A DNA stretch of 64,000 bases from VRUE01 sp963745915 (GCA_963745915.1 CAVUZA010000002.1:1364001-1428000), one strand, 5' to 3'; numbered from the stretch's first letter, positions 8,440-20,286 are shown. Translations and numbers: made by a program. The notes: generated by a model from the letters alone, not told the origin.

Positions 8440-9966
8440 CGAGGCCTGCAGGGCGAGCGCCATGCGCTCGACGATGCTGCGCGCCCGGGCCTGGATCGTC
8501 TCGACGTCGCCGGGGATCTCGGCGCGCAGGGAGGCGACGTAGGAGTCGAGGCGCGGCTCGGCGCCGGCGCCCTCCATCACCTCGGCGAAGAAGGCCTCGA
8601 CCGAGGCCGGGCTCTTGACCATCGCCCGCAGCACGTCGAGGCACTGGACGTTGCCCGAGCCCTCCCAGATCGAGGCCAGCGGCGCCTCGCGGTAGAGGCG
8701 CGGCATGCCGGACTCCTCGACGTAGCCGTTGCCGCCGAGGCACTCGAGGCACTCGACCGCGTGCGAGGGCTGGCGCTTGCAGAGCCAGTACTTGAGCACC
8801 GCGTTGGCGAGGCGGCGGAGCTCGAAGGCGGCCTCGTCGCCGTCGGCGACCTCGTCGTAGGCGCGGGCGAGGCGCATCGCGGCGACGGTCGCCGCTTCGG
8901 ACTCGATGCAGAGGTCGGCGAGCACGTTGCGCATCAGCGGCTGGTCGATCAGCTCGGCGCCGAAGGCGGCGCGGTGGGCGGCGTGGTTGAGCGCCTGCAC
9001 GACCCCGGCTCGGTAGCCGGTGGCGGCGCCGATCACGCAGTCGAGCCGGGTGTGGTTGACCATCTCGATGATCGTCGGCACGCCACGGCCCTCCTCGCCG
9101 ACCATCCGCGCCCAGGCGCCGCGGAACTCGATCTCGCTGGAGGCGTTGGAGCGGTTGCCGAGCTTGTCCTTGAGCCGCTGGATGTGGAACGGGTTGCGCT
9201 CGCCGTCGGGGGTCCAGCGCGGCATCAGGAAGCAGGAGATGCCCGAGTCGGTCTGGGCGAGGACGAGGAAGGCGTCGCACATCGGCGCCGAGCAGAACCA
9301 CTTGTGGCCGACCAGCTCGTACTCGGCCCCCGGCCCGCCGCCGTTCAGCGGCGTCGCCGTCGTCGTGTTGGCGCGCACGTCCGAGCCGCCCTGCTTCTCG
9401 GTCATCGCCATCCCGCAGAGGGCGCCGCTCTTGCGCGCCGCCGGCAGCGAGCGCTCGTCGTAGTCGAGCGAGAGGAAGCGGTCCTCCCACTCGGCGGCCA
9501 GCTCGGGCTGCTTGCGCAGCGCCGGGATCGCCGAGTAGGTCATCGAGATCGGGCAGCCGACGCCGCTCTCGGCCTGCATCAGCAGCATGAACATCGTCGC
9601 GCGGGCGACGTGGGCGCCGGGGCCCGGCTCGCGCCAGGGCAGGGCGTGCAGGCCGTGGCCGACGCCGATCCGCATCAGCTCGTGCCAGGAGGAGTCGAAC
9701 TCGACCTCGTCGACCCGGTTGCCGTAGCGGTCGTGGGTCTTCAGCTCGGGCTTGCGCTCGTTGGCCTCGAAGCCCCAGCGGATCGTCTGCGCCGAGCCGC
9801 AGATCGCGCCCAGCTCGAGCGCCCGCTCCTCGGCCCAGCCGCCGCCCTCGCGCTGCAGCGCCTCGCGCAGCGGCAGGTCGGCCTCGAAGGGGTTGTAGTC
9901 CTCCAGCGGCGGGGCCTGGTTGAGGACCTCGTGGGTGGCGGCGCTGCGGCGCTCGGCGGTGGCCAT
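8296..9966 (-). CDS. Acyl-CoA dehydrogenase, AidB-like
   Basis: This FAD-dependent acyl-CoA dehydrogenase has 556 residues, the length of the AidB/isovaleryl-CoA-type subgroup and longer than classical acyl-CoA dehydrogenases. Characteristic segments are MAMTEKQGGSDVRANTTTA (flavin contact), YELVGHKWFCSAPMCDAFLVLA and the C-terminal ECLGGNGYVEESGMPRLYRE...WEGSGNVQ. AidB proteins bind DNA and FAD and are linked to alkylation protection, but a fatty-acid or amino-acid catabolic role is equally possible here. The 3' end overlaps the convergent MMPL gene by 144 bases. The start lies 42 bases from the divergent icd start. Confidence 0.92.
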   Translation of the reverse strand: MATAERRSAATHEVLNQAPPLEDYNPFEADLPLREALQREGGGWAEERALELGAICGSAQTIRWGFEANERKPELKTHDRYGNRVDEVEFDSSWHELMRIGVGHGLHALPWREPGPGAHVARATMFMLLMQAESGVGCPISMTYSAIPALRKQPELAAEWEDRFLSLDYDERSLPAARKSGALCGMAMTEKQGGSDVRANTTTATPLNGGGPGAEYELVGHKWFCSAPMCDAFLVLAQTDSGISCFLMPRWTPDGERNPFHIQRLKDKLGNRSNASSEIEFRGAWARMVGEEGRGVPTIIEMVNHTRLDCVIGAATGYRAGVVQALNHAAHRAAFGAELIDQPLMRNVLADLCIESEAATVAAMRLARAYDEVADGDEAAFELRRLANAVLKYWLCKRQPSHAVECLECLGGNGYVEESGMPRLYREAPLASIWEGSGNVQCLDVLRAMVKSPASVEAFFAEVMEGAGAEPRLDSYVASLRAEIPGDVETIQARARSIVERMALALQASLLVRYGDPAVADAFCTTRLTGDWGYAFGTLPAGTDFGRIIGRHMPAA

Positions 9967-10007
9967 CGGGTTGATTGTGCCAGCCCATCGGTAGCATCGC
10001 GCGCCGC

Positions 10008-11222
10008 ATGTCCAAGATCGCCGTCAAGAACCCCGTCGTCGAGCTCGACGGCGACGAGATGACCCGGATCATCTGGTCGTTCATCAAAGAGCAGCTGATC
10101 CTGCCCTACCTCGACCTCGAGCTCGCCTACTTCGATCTCGGGATCGAGAGCCGCGACGCGACCGAGGACCGGATCACGGTCGACGCCGCCGAGGCGATCA
10201 AGCAGCACGGGGTCGGCGTCAAGTGCGCGACGATCACCCCCGACGAGGCGCGGGTCGAGGAGTTCGGCCTGAAGCAGATGTACCGCTCGCCGAACGGCAC
10301 GATCCGCAACATCCTCGGCGGCGTCATCTTCCGCGAGCCGATCGTGATCGCCAACATCCCGCGCCTGGTGCCGGGCTGGACGAAGCCGATCGTGATCGGC
10401 CGCCACGCCTTCGGCGACCAGTACCGGGCGACCGACATGGTCGTCCCCGGCGAGGGGACGCTGACCCTCACCTACACGCCCAAGGACGGCACCGCGCCGG
10501 TCGAGCTCGACGTCTACGACTTCCCCGGCGGCGGCATCGCGATGGCGATGTACAACCTCGACGACTCGATCCGCGACTTCGCCCGCGCCTCGATGCGCTA
10601 CGGCCTCGACCGCGGCTACCCGGTCTACCTCTCGACCAAGAACACGATCCTGAAGCGCTACGACGGCCGCTTCAAGGACCTCTTCGCCGAGGTCTACGAG
10701 GCCGAGTTCAAGGCCGACTTCGAGGCCGCCGGGATCACCTACGAACACCGCCTGATCGACGACATGGTGGCGGCGGCGCTGAAGTGGGAGGGCGGCTACG
10801 TCTGGGCCTGCAAGAACTACGACGGCGACGTGCAGTCCGACACCGTCGCCCAGGGCTTCGGCTCGCTCGGCCTGATGACCAGCGTGCTGATGAGCCCCGA
10901 CGGCAAGACGGTCGAGGCCGAGGCCGCGCACGGCACCGTCACCCGTCACTACCGCCAGCACCAGCAGGGCAACCCGACCTCGACCAACCCGGTCGCCTCG
11001 ATCTTCGCCTGGACCCGCGGACTCGCCGCGCGCGGCCGGCTCGACGAGACGCCCGAGGTGAGCCGCTTCGCCGCGACCCTGGAGCGGGTCTGCGTGGAGA
11101 CGGTGGAAGCCGGCAAGATGACCAAGGATCTCGCTCTCCTGATCGGCCCCGACCAGGAGTACCTGACAACGCAGGAGTTCCTCGCCGCGATCGACGAGGG
11201 CCTCCGGAAGGAGATGCATTGA
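10008..11222 (+). CDS. icd: NADP-dependent isocitrate dehydrogenase
   Basis: This enzyme oxidatively decarboxylates isocitrate to 2-oxoglutarate with NADP in the TCA cycle. The 404-residue protein belongs to the dimeric, eukaryote-like subfamily: it opens MSKIAVKNPVVELDGDEMTR and carries SPNGTIRNILGG, YDGDVQSDTVAQGFGSLGLM and EAAHGTVTRHYR. The start at 10008 matches the family N-terminus; an in-frame ATG at 9975 is upstream of it. It overlaps mdh at its stop, making a two-gene TCA operon ending in the terminator at 12256-12286. Confidence 0.97.
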   Translation: MSKIAVKNPVVELDGDEMTRIIWSFIKEQLILPYLDLELAYFDLGIESRDATEDRITVDAAEAIKQHGVGVKCATITPDEARVEEFGLKQMYRSPNGTIRNILGGVIFREPIVIANIPRLVPGWTKPIVIGRHAFGDQYRATDMVVPGEGTLTLTYTPKDGTAPVELDVYDFPGGGIAMAMYNLDDSIRDFARASMRYGLDRGYPVYLSTKNTILKRYDGRFKDLFAEVYEAEFKADFEAAGITYEHRLIDDMVAAALKWEGGYVWACKNYDGDVQSDTVAQGFGSLGLMTSVLMSPDGKTVEAEAAHGTVTRHYRQHQQGNPTSTNPVASIFAWTRGLAARGRLDETPEVSRFAATLERVCVETVEAGKMTKDLALLIGPDQEYLTTQEFLAAIDEGLRKEMH

Positions 11223-12199
11223 GCGCACCAGTGAAAGTCACCGTTACCGGCGCCGCCGGGCAGATCGGCTACGCGCTGCTCTTCCGCATCGCCAGCGGCC
11301 AGATGCTCGGCCCCGACACCCCGGTCGAGCTCAGCCTGCTCGAGATCCCCGACGCGGTCAAGGCCGCCGAGGGCACGGCGATGGAGCTCGACGACTGCGC
11401 CTTCCCGCTGCTGCGCAAGATCGACATCTTCGACGAGGCGAAGGCCGCCTTCGAGGGCTGCAACGTCGGCCTGCTGGTCGGCGCCCGCCCGCGCGGCCCC
11501 GGCATGGAGCGCTCTGACCTGCTCGAGGCCAACGGCGGCATCTTCAAGCCGCAGGGCGAAGCGATCGCCGCCGGCGCCGCCGACGACGTGCGGGTGCTGG
11601 TCGTCGGCAACCCGGCGAACACCAACTGCCTGATCGCGATGTCCAACGCCGACGGCGTGCCGCGCGAGCGGTTCACGGCGATGATGCGCCTCGACCACAA
11701 CCGGGCGATCGCCCAGACCGCCAACCGGCTCGGGGTCGAGATCGCCGAGGTCACCAACATGACCGTCTGGGGCAACCACTCGACCACCCAGTACCCCGAC
11801 CTGGTCAACGCCAGGGTGAAGGGGGAGAGCGCCTGGGACGCGGTCGACGACGAGGCCTGGATCGCCGAGGAGTTCATCCCCCGGGTCGCCAAACGCGGGG
11901 CGGCGATCATCGAGGCGCGCGGCGCCTCCAGCGCGGCCTCGGCCGCCAACGCGGCGATCGACCACGTGCGCGACTGGGTGCTCGGCACCCCCGAGGGCGA
12001 GTGGGTCTCGATGGGCGTCCCCACCGACGGTTCCTACGGCGTCGCCGAGGGCATCGTCGCCGGCCTGCCCTGCTCCTGCAGCGGCGGTGAGTGGTCGGTG
12101 GTCGAGGGCCTGGAGATCCCCGAGTTCTCGCGCGGGCGGATCGACGCCAGCGCCGCCGAGCTGCGCGAGGAGCGCGACGCGGTCAGCGCCCTGCTCTGA
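11219..12199 (+). CDS. mdh: Malate dehydrogenase
   Basis: This enzyme interconverts malate and oxaloacetate with NAD. The Rossmann motif GAAGQIGYALLFRIASG lies at the N-terminus. LVVGNPANTNCLIAM, MRLDHNRAIAQ and the catalytic-histidine segment VTNMTVWGNHSTTQYPD identify the family, with about 326 residues as expected. The TTG start at 11219 overlaps the icd stop and has AAGGAG 5 bases upstream; the alternative GTG at 11231 would be 17 bases from it, so TTG is preferred. Translational coupling to icd is likely. Confidence 0.96.
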   Translation: MSAPVKVTVTGAAGQIGYALLFRIASGQMLGPDTPVELSLLEIPDAVKAAEGTAMELDDCAFPLLRKIDIFDEAKAAFEGCNVGLLVGARPRGPGMERSDLLEANGGIFKPQGEAIAAGAADDVRVLVVGNPANTNCLIAMSNADGVPRERFTAMMRLDHNRAIAQTANRLGVEIAEVTNMTVWGNHSTTQYPDLVNARVKGESAWDAVDDEAWIAEEFIPRVAKRGAAIIEARGASSAASAANAAIDHVRDWVLGTPEGEWVSMGVPTDGSYGVAEGIVAGLPCSCSGGEWSVVEGLEIPEFSRGRIDASAAELREERDAVSALL

Positions 12200-12203
12200 G
12201 CCG

Positions 12204-12251
12204 CCGACGGGCCTATTTGTTGCCCTATAGGGGGTGTTTCAGGCCCATCGG
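12204..12251. repeat. Inverted repeat downstream of mdh
   Basis: CCGACGGGCCT (12204-12214) pairs with AGGCCCATCGG (12241-12251) at 10 of 11 positions. The 26-base loop contains the palindrome CCCTATAGGG. It lies immediately before the U-tract terminator and belongs with the other long inverted repeats in the window. Confidence 0.6.
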
Positions 12252-12255
12252 CGTG

Positions 12256-12286
12256 AAAAAGCCGGCCCCCAGGGGGCCGGCTTTTT
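12256..12286. terminator. Bidirectional rho-independent terminator
   Basis: AAAAAGCCGGCCCCC and GGGGGCCGGCTTTTT form a perfect 15-bp stem with a one-base loop. The A- and T-tracts make it work in both directions, ending icd-mdh from the left and the AT-hook gene from the right. Confidence 0.95.
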
Positions 12287-12310
12287 CGTGTGGACAGCGA
12301 TGTCCAGGTC

Positions 12311-12709
12311 TCAGGCCGGGTGGTACTCGCGGCCTTTCTTGACGACCTTGCCCTCCTCCTCCAGTTCACCGAGGACTCGGTAGAGGTAGTTGGGTTTGAT
12401 CTTCATCGATTTGGCGATCTCCGAGGCGCTGATCCCGGGGTTCTTCTGAACCAGGGTGACCGCCTGGTCGGCACGAGTGCCACCGCGCCGGCGGCGCTTG
12501 CGCGGCGCTTTCGAGCCGGACGCCGCTTTGGGGGGACGGCCTGGTCCCCGTTTTTTACCTCCGCGCGGGCGGCCCGGACCGCGGCGGGTGATGTTGCCGC
12601 CGAGCTCTACGAGCGCGCGCTCCAGGCGCTTACGCTCCTCATCGAGCTCAGCGAGGCGCTTCTTGACGAGATCGAGTGCCTCGTCGAGTGCATTGCTGGT
12701 GCTGGGCAT
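12311..12709 (-). CDS. AT-hook and winged-helix nucleoid-associated protein
   Basis: This 132-residue basic protein has three parts. Residues 1-38 are a charged coiled coil (LDEERKRLERALVELGG). Residues 43-75 hold two AT-hook cores, GPGRPRGGKK and GPGRPPK, which bind the minor groove, followed by an Arg/Lys-rich stretch. Residues 80-132 form a small helix-turn-helix (NPGISASEIAKSMKIKPNYLYRVLGELEEEGKVVKKG). The arrangement suggests a chromosome-binding or histone-like regulator. It is a single gene, convergent with mdh at a shared terminator. Confidence 0.75.
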   Translation of the reverse strand: MPSTSNALDEALDLVKKRLAELDEERKRLERALVELGGNITRRGPGRPRGGKKRGPGRPPKAASGSKAPRKRRRRGGTRADQAVTLVQKNPGISASEIAKSMKIKPNYLYRVLGELEEEGKVVKKGREYHPA

Positions 12710-12772
12710 TTCCGTCCTTTCGTCCCGCGAGTGGAATCTCCGGGGTCGTCAGCTACCCGAAAGTGTGGCAGA

Positions 12773-12820
12773 GTCACAGTGACAGTGAGTGTTCATATAG
12801 TCAAATCTCCGCCTGTCACT
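12773..12820. promoter_or_regulatory. Palindromic sites upstream of the AT-hook gene
   Basis: GTCACAGTGAC at 12773-12783 is an 11-base palindrome. AGTGACAG (12778-12785) also pairs with CTGTCACT (12813-12820). They lie 64-111 bases upstream of the AT-hook gene and may hold its promoter and operator. No regulator is identified. Confidence 0.35.
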
Positions 12821-12857
12821 CTGGCCATTTGGCTGGCAGCTTGCGTGCGGCGTGGCC

Positions 12858-13739
12858 TCAGGCGGCGCGTTCGGCCTGGCGCTCGGGTGAGATCCGCACC
12901 ACGTTGCGCGCCAGCCCCAACCGCTCCAGCGCTTTGATTATCAACGCGGACGGGTCGACCTCCCAGCGCCGCAGACCGTGAACCGCAGAGCGGGGGAAGG
13001 CGTGGTGGTTGTGGTGCCAGGACTCGCCCAGCGACGGCAGCGCCAGCCAGAACACGTTGGTGGAGCGATCATCGGTGGTAAACCGTCGTGTACCGGTGAA
13101 GTGACAGACCGAGTTCACGCTCCAGGTGACGTGGTGAACGAAGAAGACTCTCACCAGCCCACCCCAGAGCAGCCCGGTGGCGGCGCCGGCGAGGCTGCCG
13201 CTGACCAGGTAGCCGGCGAGGGCGGGAAGGGTGAGGCTGAGCAGCACGAGTGGTACGAACATCCGGGCTATCGCCCGCATACCGGGAGCTTCATAGAGGT
13301 CGGGTGCGTAGCGGCGCCAGTCAGCCCTTCCCTGAGTGGACATCAGCCAGCCGCTGTGTGCGTGCCAGAGGCCGGCGAGCACGCCGCGCACGCCGCCGTC
13401 GTGGCCGACGTGGGGGCTGTGGGGGTCGCCCTCCTCGTCGGTGTGGGCGTGGTGCTTGCGGTGGTCGGCGACCCAGGAGATCACCGGCCCCTGCACCGCC
13501 ATCGAGCCGAGGATCGCGAACCCGTACTCGAGCGGTTTGCGGGTCTGGAAGGAGCGGTGGGTGAGCAGGCGGTGGAAGCCGACCGTGATCCCGACCGCGG
13601 TCAGCAGGTACATCGCCGCGGCGATCGCCAGGTCGGCCGGGCTGACCAGGCGGTTCCAGAGCAGCGCCACCGCGGCCAGGGTGGCGAGGAAGGGGACAAC
13701 CACCGCGCCGAGGTTGGCGAGCTTCTCGGTGCGGGTCAT
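12858..13739 (-). CDS. Acyl-CoA/fatty acid desaturase
   Basis: This membrane-bound non-haem diiron desaturase introduces a double bond into fatty acyl chains. The three histidine boxes are intact: HRLLTH, HRKHHAH and HNHHAFPRSAVHG, interspersed with at least four membrane segments. At about 293 residues it fits the acyl-CoA delta-9 family. The start MTRTEKLANLG at 13739 is chosen over an upstream ATG at 13760. It is divergent from a PucR-type regulator, a pairing that suggests control of membrane fluidity, but that is inference. Confidence 0.92.
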   Translation of the reverse strand: MTRTEKLANLGAVVVPFLATLAAVALLWNRLVSPADLAIAAAMYLLTAVGITVGFHRLLTHRSFQTRKPLEYGFAILGSMAVQGPVISWVADHRKHHAHTDEEGDPHSPHVGHDGGVRGVLAGLWHAHSGWLMSTQGRADWRRYAPDLYEAPGMRAIARMFVPLVLLSLTLPALAGYLVSGSLAGAATGLLWGGLVRVFFVHHVTWSVNSVCHFTGTRRFTTDDRSTNVFWLALPSLGESWHHNHHAFPRSAVHGLRRWEVDPSALIIKALERLGLARNVVRISPERQAERAA

Positions 13740-13829
13740 CTCGCTCACGGGGCAGAGCAATCTACGCTAATTTAAGCCACAATAAATCGTGTATTGCGCA
13801 ACGTCGTTCCCACGACTTCGGTCAGTTAG

Positions 13830-15020
13830 ATGACAGAAAAAGTCTCATTCGAGCCCTGGCGCGGCCTGCCGGTCACGGTCGCCGACCTGATCGAGCCCGA
13901 GCTCGAGGAGACGACGATCGAGATCCTGGCGACGATCGCCGCCGAGGTCCCCGAGTACCAGCGGCCGCTGGAGGGCAGCTTCGGCCGCGGCCTGCGCACC
14001 GGGGTCGCCGAGGCGCTGAGCCAGTTCGTCGCCCTGATCCGCAACCCCGACGCCGGCCGCGTCGGCCGCGAGGTCTACGTCGCCCTCGGCCGCGGCGAGC
14101 TGCGCCAGGGCCGCACCCTCGACTCGCTGCAGGCCGCCTACCGGGTTGGCGCCCGCGTCGCCTGGCGCCGCGTCGCCGCCGCCGGGCTGCGGGCCGGCCT
14201 CGACGCCGAACTGCTCAGCCTGCTCGCCGAGGCGATCTTCGCCTACATCGACGAGCTCGCCGCCGACTCGGTCGAGGGCTACGCCGAGGCCCGCTCGCAG
14301 GGCGAGGAGCTGCGCGCCCGGCGCCGGCGCGAGCTGTTCGCGCTGCTCATCCAGCAGCCGCCGGCCGACCCCGCCGACATCCGCGCCGTCGCCCACGCCG
14401 CCGGCTGGAAGCTGCCCCGCCGCCTGGCGCCGCTCGCCTGCGACGAGAGTGAGCTGGCGGCACTCGGCCGGCGGCTGCCCGCCGACGTCCTGCGCGCCGA
14501 CCTCGACGAGGTCGGCTGCGTGCTGGTCCCCGACCCCGACGGCCCGGGGCGGGCCGAGCAGCTCGCCCGCGCGGTCGAGTCGGGCCGCGCCGCCCTCGGG
14601 CCGGCCTGCGAGCCGGCCGACACCGGCGAGTCGTGGCGGATCGCGAAGGCGGCGCTGGCGGCGATGGAGGCCGGGGTGCTGCCGGCGAGCGGGCTGCTGG
14701 CGGCCGAGGACCACCTGACCGAGCTGCTCGTCTTCGGCCAGCCGGCGATCGTCAACCACATCGTCGCCCGCCGGCTCGCCCCGTTGCGGGGGCTGACGCC
14801 GCGGGCGCAGCGGCGGATGCGCGAGACCGCCCTCGCCTACGTCCAGCACACCGGCAACGCGGTGGCGATGGCCGCCGCGCTGCAGATCCACCCGCAGACC
14901 GTGCGCCAGCGCCTGGTCCGCCTGCGCGAGCTGTTCGGCGAGCAGCTCGACGACCCCGACGCCCGGCTGGAGCTGGAGATAGCCCTGCGCGCCGCGGCGC
15001 TCAGCGCCGACGCTGCCTAG
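13830..15020 (+). CDS. PucR-family helix-turn-helix transcriptional regulator
   Basis: The 396-residue protein has the actinobacterial PucR/CdaR layout: an N-terminal regulatory domain (about 1-300, including SLQAAYRVGARVAWRR, typical of RsbRD/PucR-like N-termini) and a C-terminal helix-turn-helix reading ALAYVQHTGNAVAMAAALQIHPQTVRQRLVRLRELFG. It is divergent from the desaturase gene across a 90-base AT-richer gap and is the most likely regulator of that gene. Its last 20 bases overlap the convergent hydroxylase gene. Confidence 0.85.
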   Translation: MTEKVSFEPWRGLPVTVADLIEPELEETTIEILATIAAEVPEYQRPLEGSFGRGLRTGVAEALSQFVALIRNPDAGRVGREVYVALGRGELRQGRTLDSLQAAYRVGARVAWRRVAAAGLRAGLDAELLSLLAEAIFAYIDELAADSVEGYAEARSQGEELRARRRRELFALLIQQPPADPADIRAVAHAAGWKLPRRLAPLACDESELAALGRRLPADVLRADLDEVGCVLVPDPDGPGRAEQLARAVESGRAALGPACEPADTGESWRIAKAALAAMEAGVLPASGLLAAEDHLTELLVFGQPAIVNHIVARRLAPLRGLTPRAQRRMRETALAYVQHTGNAVAMAAALQIHPQTVRQRLVRLRELFGEQLDDPDARLELEIALRAAALSADAA

Positions 15021-15627
15021 GCAGCGTGCGGAAGACCGCGTCCCAGAGCGGCGAGGAGACGCCGAAGCCGAAGCGGTGGTCCTGGAAGTGGTGGCGCATG
15101 TGCTGCTCGCGCAGGCGCTTGCCGAACTCGGACCTGGGGACGAAGTGGTGCACGTAGTAGTGCGTGTAGTCGTAGCCGAGGTAGCCGAGGATGAAGCCGC
15201 CGAACAGCGGGTAGGCGGCCGGCGTGCCGAAGAGCAGCGTGAAGCCGAAGAAGAAGAGGGCGGCGAGCGGGATCGAGACCGCTGGCGGCATCACCAGGCG
15301 CAGCTTGTCGTTGGGGTGGTCGTGGTGGACGCCGTGGATGATGAAGTGCATCTTGTGGCCGAAGGCGTTGTCGGGCTGCCAGTGGAAGACGAGCCGGTGC
15401 AGCCAGTACTCGGTCAGGGTCCAGATCCCGACCCCGCCGAGGCTGAGCGCGATCAGCTGCCAGGCGCCGTAGCCGCGCGCCGCGCCGAGCCACTCCATGG
15501 CGACGACCACCGGCACGAAGACGGCGGCCGGGATCGCCGGGTGCACCCGCGAGAAGAAGTTGAGGAACTCGCTCTCGAACAGCTGCGGCGAGGCGGAGAG
15601 CTTGTCCGTGCGACTGGGGGACTCCAT
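15001..15627 (-). CDS. Fatty acid hydroxylase / sterol desaturase family protein
   Basis: This 208-residue integral membrane diiron enzyme probably hydroxylates fatty acyl chains. The histidine clusters HRLVFH, HGVHHDHPND, HYYVHH and HMRHHFQDH are all present among four membrane spans, matching the fatty acid 2-hydroxylase-like group. It lies near the desaturase and its regulator, consistent with a lipid-modification neighbourhood. Confidence 0.9.
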   Translation of the reverse strand: MESPSRTDKLSASPQLFESEFLNFFSRVHPAIPAAVFVPVVVAMEWLGAARGYGAWQLIALSLGGVGIWTLTEYWLHRLVFHWQPDNAFGHKMHFIIHGVHHDHPNDKLRLVMPPAVSIPLAALFFFGFTLLFGTPAAYPLFGGFILGYLGYDYTHYYVHHFVPRSEFGKRLREQHMRHHFQDHRFGFGVSSPLWDAVFRTLPRQRRR

Positions 15628-15763
15628 CCAGCGGGAATGGTAGCGGCGGCCGGAGCCGGCTTCCGCAAGACGCGGGGAAGTTGTGACGAGACTGTGTCAA
15701 GAACGTTGCGCTTTGCGGGATCGCGGCGCACGAGAGGCGCACGGGAGTGGCAATATCGCCGCC

Positions 15764-15949
15764 GTGCCGCGCAAGAAGAAACCGAGCTGCGAGGACTGCT
15801 ACTTCCAGCGCAACATGCTCTGCGCCCTGGAGCTCGACGAGCCCTGCGCGACGTTCCGTCCCAACCGGCCCGAGGGCCTGGTCCCGCCCAAGCAGCCGGT
15901 GCTGCTGATGCGCCCGCCGCGCTGGGCGTCGCAGGCGCAGACCGCATAG
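15764..15949 (+). CDS. Small cysteine-containing protein of unknown function
   Basis: This 61-residue protein starts at GTG. It opens PRKKKPSCEDCYFQRNMLCALELDEPC, with four cysteines spaced C-x2-C-x7-C-x7-C that could bind zinc or an iron-sulfur cluster, then a Pro-rich tail. It sits 19 bases before Hsp20 and may share its transcript. I do not recognise the family. Confidence 0.65.
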   Translation: MPRKKKPSCEDCYFQRNMLCALELDEPCATFRPNRPEGLVPPKQPVLLMRPPRWASQAQTA

Positions 15950-15968
15950 CCCGCCGCGGGAGGCGCGG

Positions 15969-16382
15969 ATGGCTAATCTTCCGCCGATGCAGGAGCGGGA
16001 TCTGTATGCCTGGGCGCGGACGACCTACGTCTCGCGCCGCAGCAGGGGCTTCACCCCCAACGTCGACGTCTACTACAGCGGCGACCCGCAGATGGCGGTG
16101 GTCAAGGTCGACCTCGCCGGGATCAGCCTCGACGAGGTGAGCATCGAGATCTCCGGCCGCCAGCTGGCGATCCTCGGCGAACGCCAGGTGCAGGAGACCG
16201 AGGGTCGCGTCTACCAGCAGGTCGAGATCGCCTCCGGGCCCTTCCGCCGCGTGGTCGAGCTGCAGGTCGACGTCGACGCCGAGCGGGCCAAGGCGACCTA
16301 CGAGGACGGCGTCCTGCGCATCGACCTGCCGCTGCGCGACCCGTCCGAGTCGACCCGCCGCGTGCCGATCGGGAGGGAGTAG
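15969..16382 (+). CDS. Hsp20/alpha-crystallin small heat-shock protein
   Basis: This 137-residue holdase binds unfolding proteins. The alpha-crystallin domain spans about residues 28-125, with PNVDVYYSGD, VVKVDLAGISLDEVSIEI and the closing YEDGVLRIDLPL. The C-terminal tail RRVPIGRE carries a V-x-I-type anchor. Three bases separate its stop from lon, so chaperone and protease form a stress operon. Confidence 0.93.
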   Translation: MANLPPMQERDLYAWARTTYVSRRSRGFTPNVDVYYSGDPQMAVVKVDLAGISLDEVSIEISGRQLAILGERQVQETEGRVYQQVEIASGPFRRVVELQVDVDAERAKATYEDGVLRIDLPLRDPSESTRRVPIGRE

Positions 16383-16385
16383 CCG

Positions 16386-18759
<2,374 letters not shown>

Positions 18760-18767
<8 letters not shown>

Positions 18768-20286
18768 CCGCTCGCGCGCCTTCTGGATCGTCGCCGGGAT
18801 CGCCGTCCTCGGCGCCGCCCTGCGCTTCGCCACGCTCGGCCTGCAGAGCTACCACCACGACGAGGTGATCACCGCCAGCCGCCTGCTGCGCGGCAGCTTC
18901 TGGCACGCGATGGACGCGGTCGGCTTCAGCGAGTCGGCGCCGCCGCTCTACTACGCGCTGGCCTGGCTCTGGACCCAGGTCACCGGCACCGCCGAGGTCG
19001 GCCTGCGCTCGCTCTCGGCGCTCGCCGGCACGGCGACGATCCCGGTCGCCTACCTGCTCGGCCGCGAGCTGCGCGGCGCCCGGGTGGGGATCGCCGCCGC
19101 CGCCCTGGTCGCCGTCAACCCGATGCTGATCTGGTACTCGCAGGAGGCCCGCGCCTACGCCCTCCTCGTCCTCCTCTGCGCGGTATCTCTCCTCTACTGC
19201 CTCCGGGCCCTGACCCCAGCCCCCGCGGACGTGCCGTCCTGGGGAGGTCATAAACGACCTCCTGGAGACGGCACGTCGCGCGATGTGGTGCTCTGGGGCG
19301 GCTTCTCGGCGCTGGCGCTGGCGACGCACTACTTCGCCGTCTTCCCGCTCGCGGTCGAGGCCGCCTGGCTCTGGCGGCGGCGGGGACGGGAGGCGCTGCC
19401 GGGGCTGGCGATCCTCGGCGGCGCGGCGCTGCTGCTGGTGCCGCTGGTCGTCCACCAGATGTCCTACGCGCACGCCGAATGGATCGGCAACTTCGGTCTC
19501 GGCCACCGGCTCTGGGAGACGGGGCTGACCTTCCTGCTGGGCGAGACGGGGGACGTGATCGCCCGCCCCGAGCAGCCGCTGCTCGCCCTCGCCCCGGCGC
19601 TGCTGGCGCTCGCGGCGCTGGCCCTGCTCTTCGCCCGCGGCGAGCGTGCGGAGCGCCGGGCGGCGGCGCTGCCGCTGGCGATCGTCGCGCTCACCGCCGG
19701 GGTGCCGCTGCTGCTCGCCCTGCTCGACCCCGGCAAGGACTTCGTCCTCGCCCGCAACCTGCTGCCCGCCCTGGTGCCGCTGCTGCTCGCGGTCGCGATC
19801 GGGGCCGGGGTGCGCGGCGCGCGGCGCGCCGGCCCGGCGATCGCCGCCCTCCTGGTCGCCTACTCGCTCGGCTTCGCGCTCTGGGCCAGCCTCTCGCCCT
19901 CGCTGCAGCGGGTCGACTGGGACGCCGCCGCGGCGGCGCTCGGCGAGCCGCGCCGGCCGCGGGCGATCGTCACCTGGACGATCGGCCAGGCGCCGCTGCG
20001 CTACTACCTCTCGACCGGCTCCTTCCAGCCCCGCCCCTACGAAGGCTTCGAGTGGTGGGTGGGGGAAGTCGACTTCATCTCCGACGGGCCGGCGCCACCG
20101 CCCCCGCGGCGGTTGCTCGGGCCGCGCCTCCGCCCGGCCGGCTACCGGCGGGTCGGCCGCCTGCGCATCCGCCGCTACGCGCTGCCCGGCCCCGGCCTGG
20201 CCCGCCTCCGCCTGCGGCCGATCGCCGGCGCCGATCTCGGCTTCCGCTCCAACCGGGTGTTGCTCGACGGGATCGGCCCTCGCTGA
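18760..20286 (+). CDS. GT39-like membrane glycosyltransferase carrying a palindromic insert
   Basis: This polytopic protein (508 residues, about ten membrane spans) is of the ArnT/PMT type, which transfers sugars from polyprenyl-phosphate donors outside the membrane. The first outer loop has the diagnostic acidic motif YHHDEV, and SESAPPLYYALAW and NPMLIWYSQEARAYALL are family hallmarks. Translation likely starts at TTG 18760 overlapping lon. Between two membrane spans, residues about 155-172 (DVPSWGGHKRPPGDGTS) come from a palindromic element also found in sdhB. Confidence 0.85.
19227..19278. repeat. In-frame palindromic element inside the glycosyltransferase gene (copy 2)
   Basis: GACGTGCCGTC (19228-19238) pairs with GACGGCACGTC (19267-19277), and an inner stem GGAGGTC/GACCTCC surrounds ATAAAC. 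The sequence matches the sdhB element in reverse orientation relative to the window but in the same orientation and same frame relative to each gene, giving DVPSWGGHKRPPGDGTS. Confidence 0.9.
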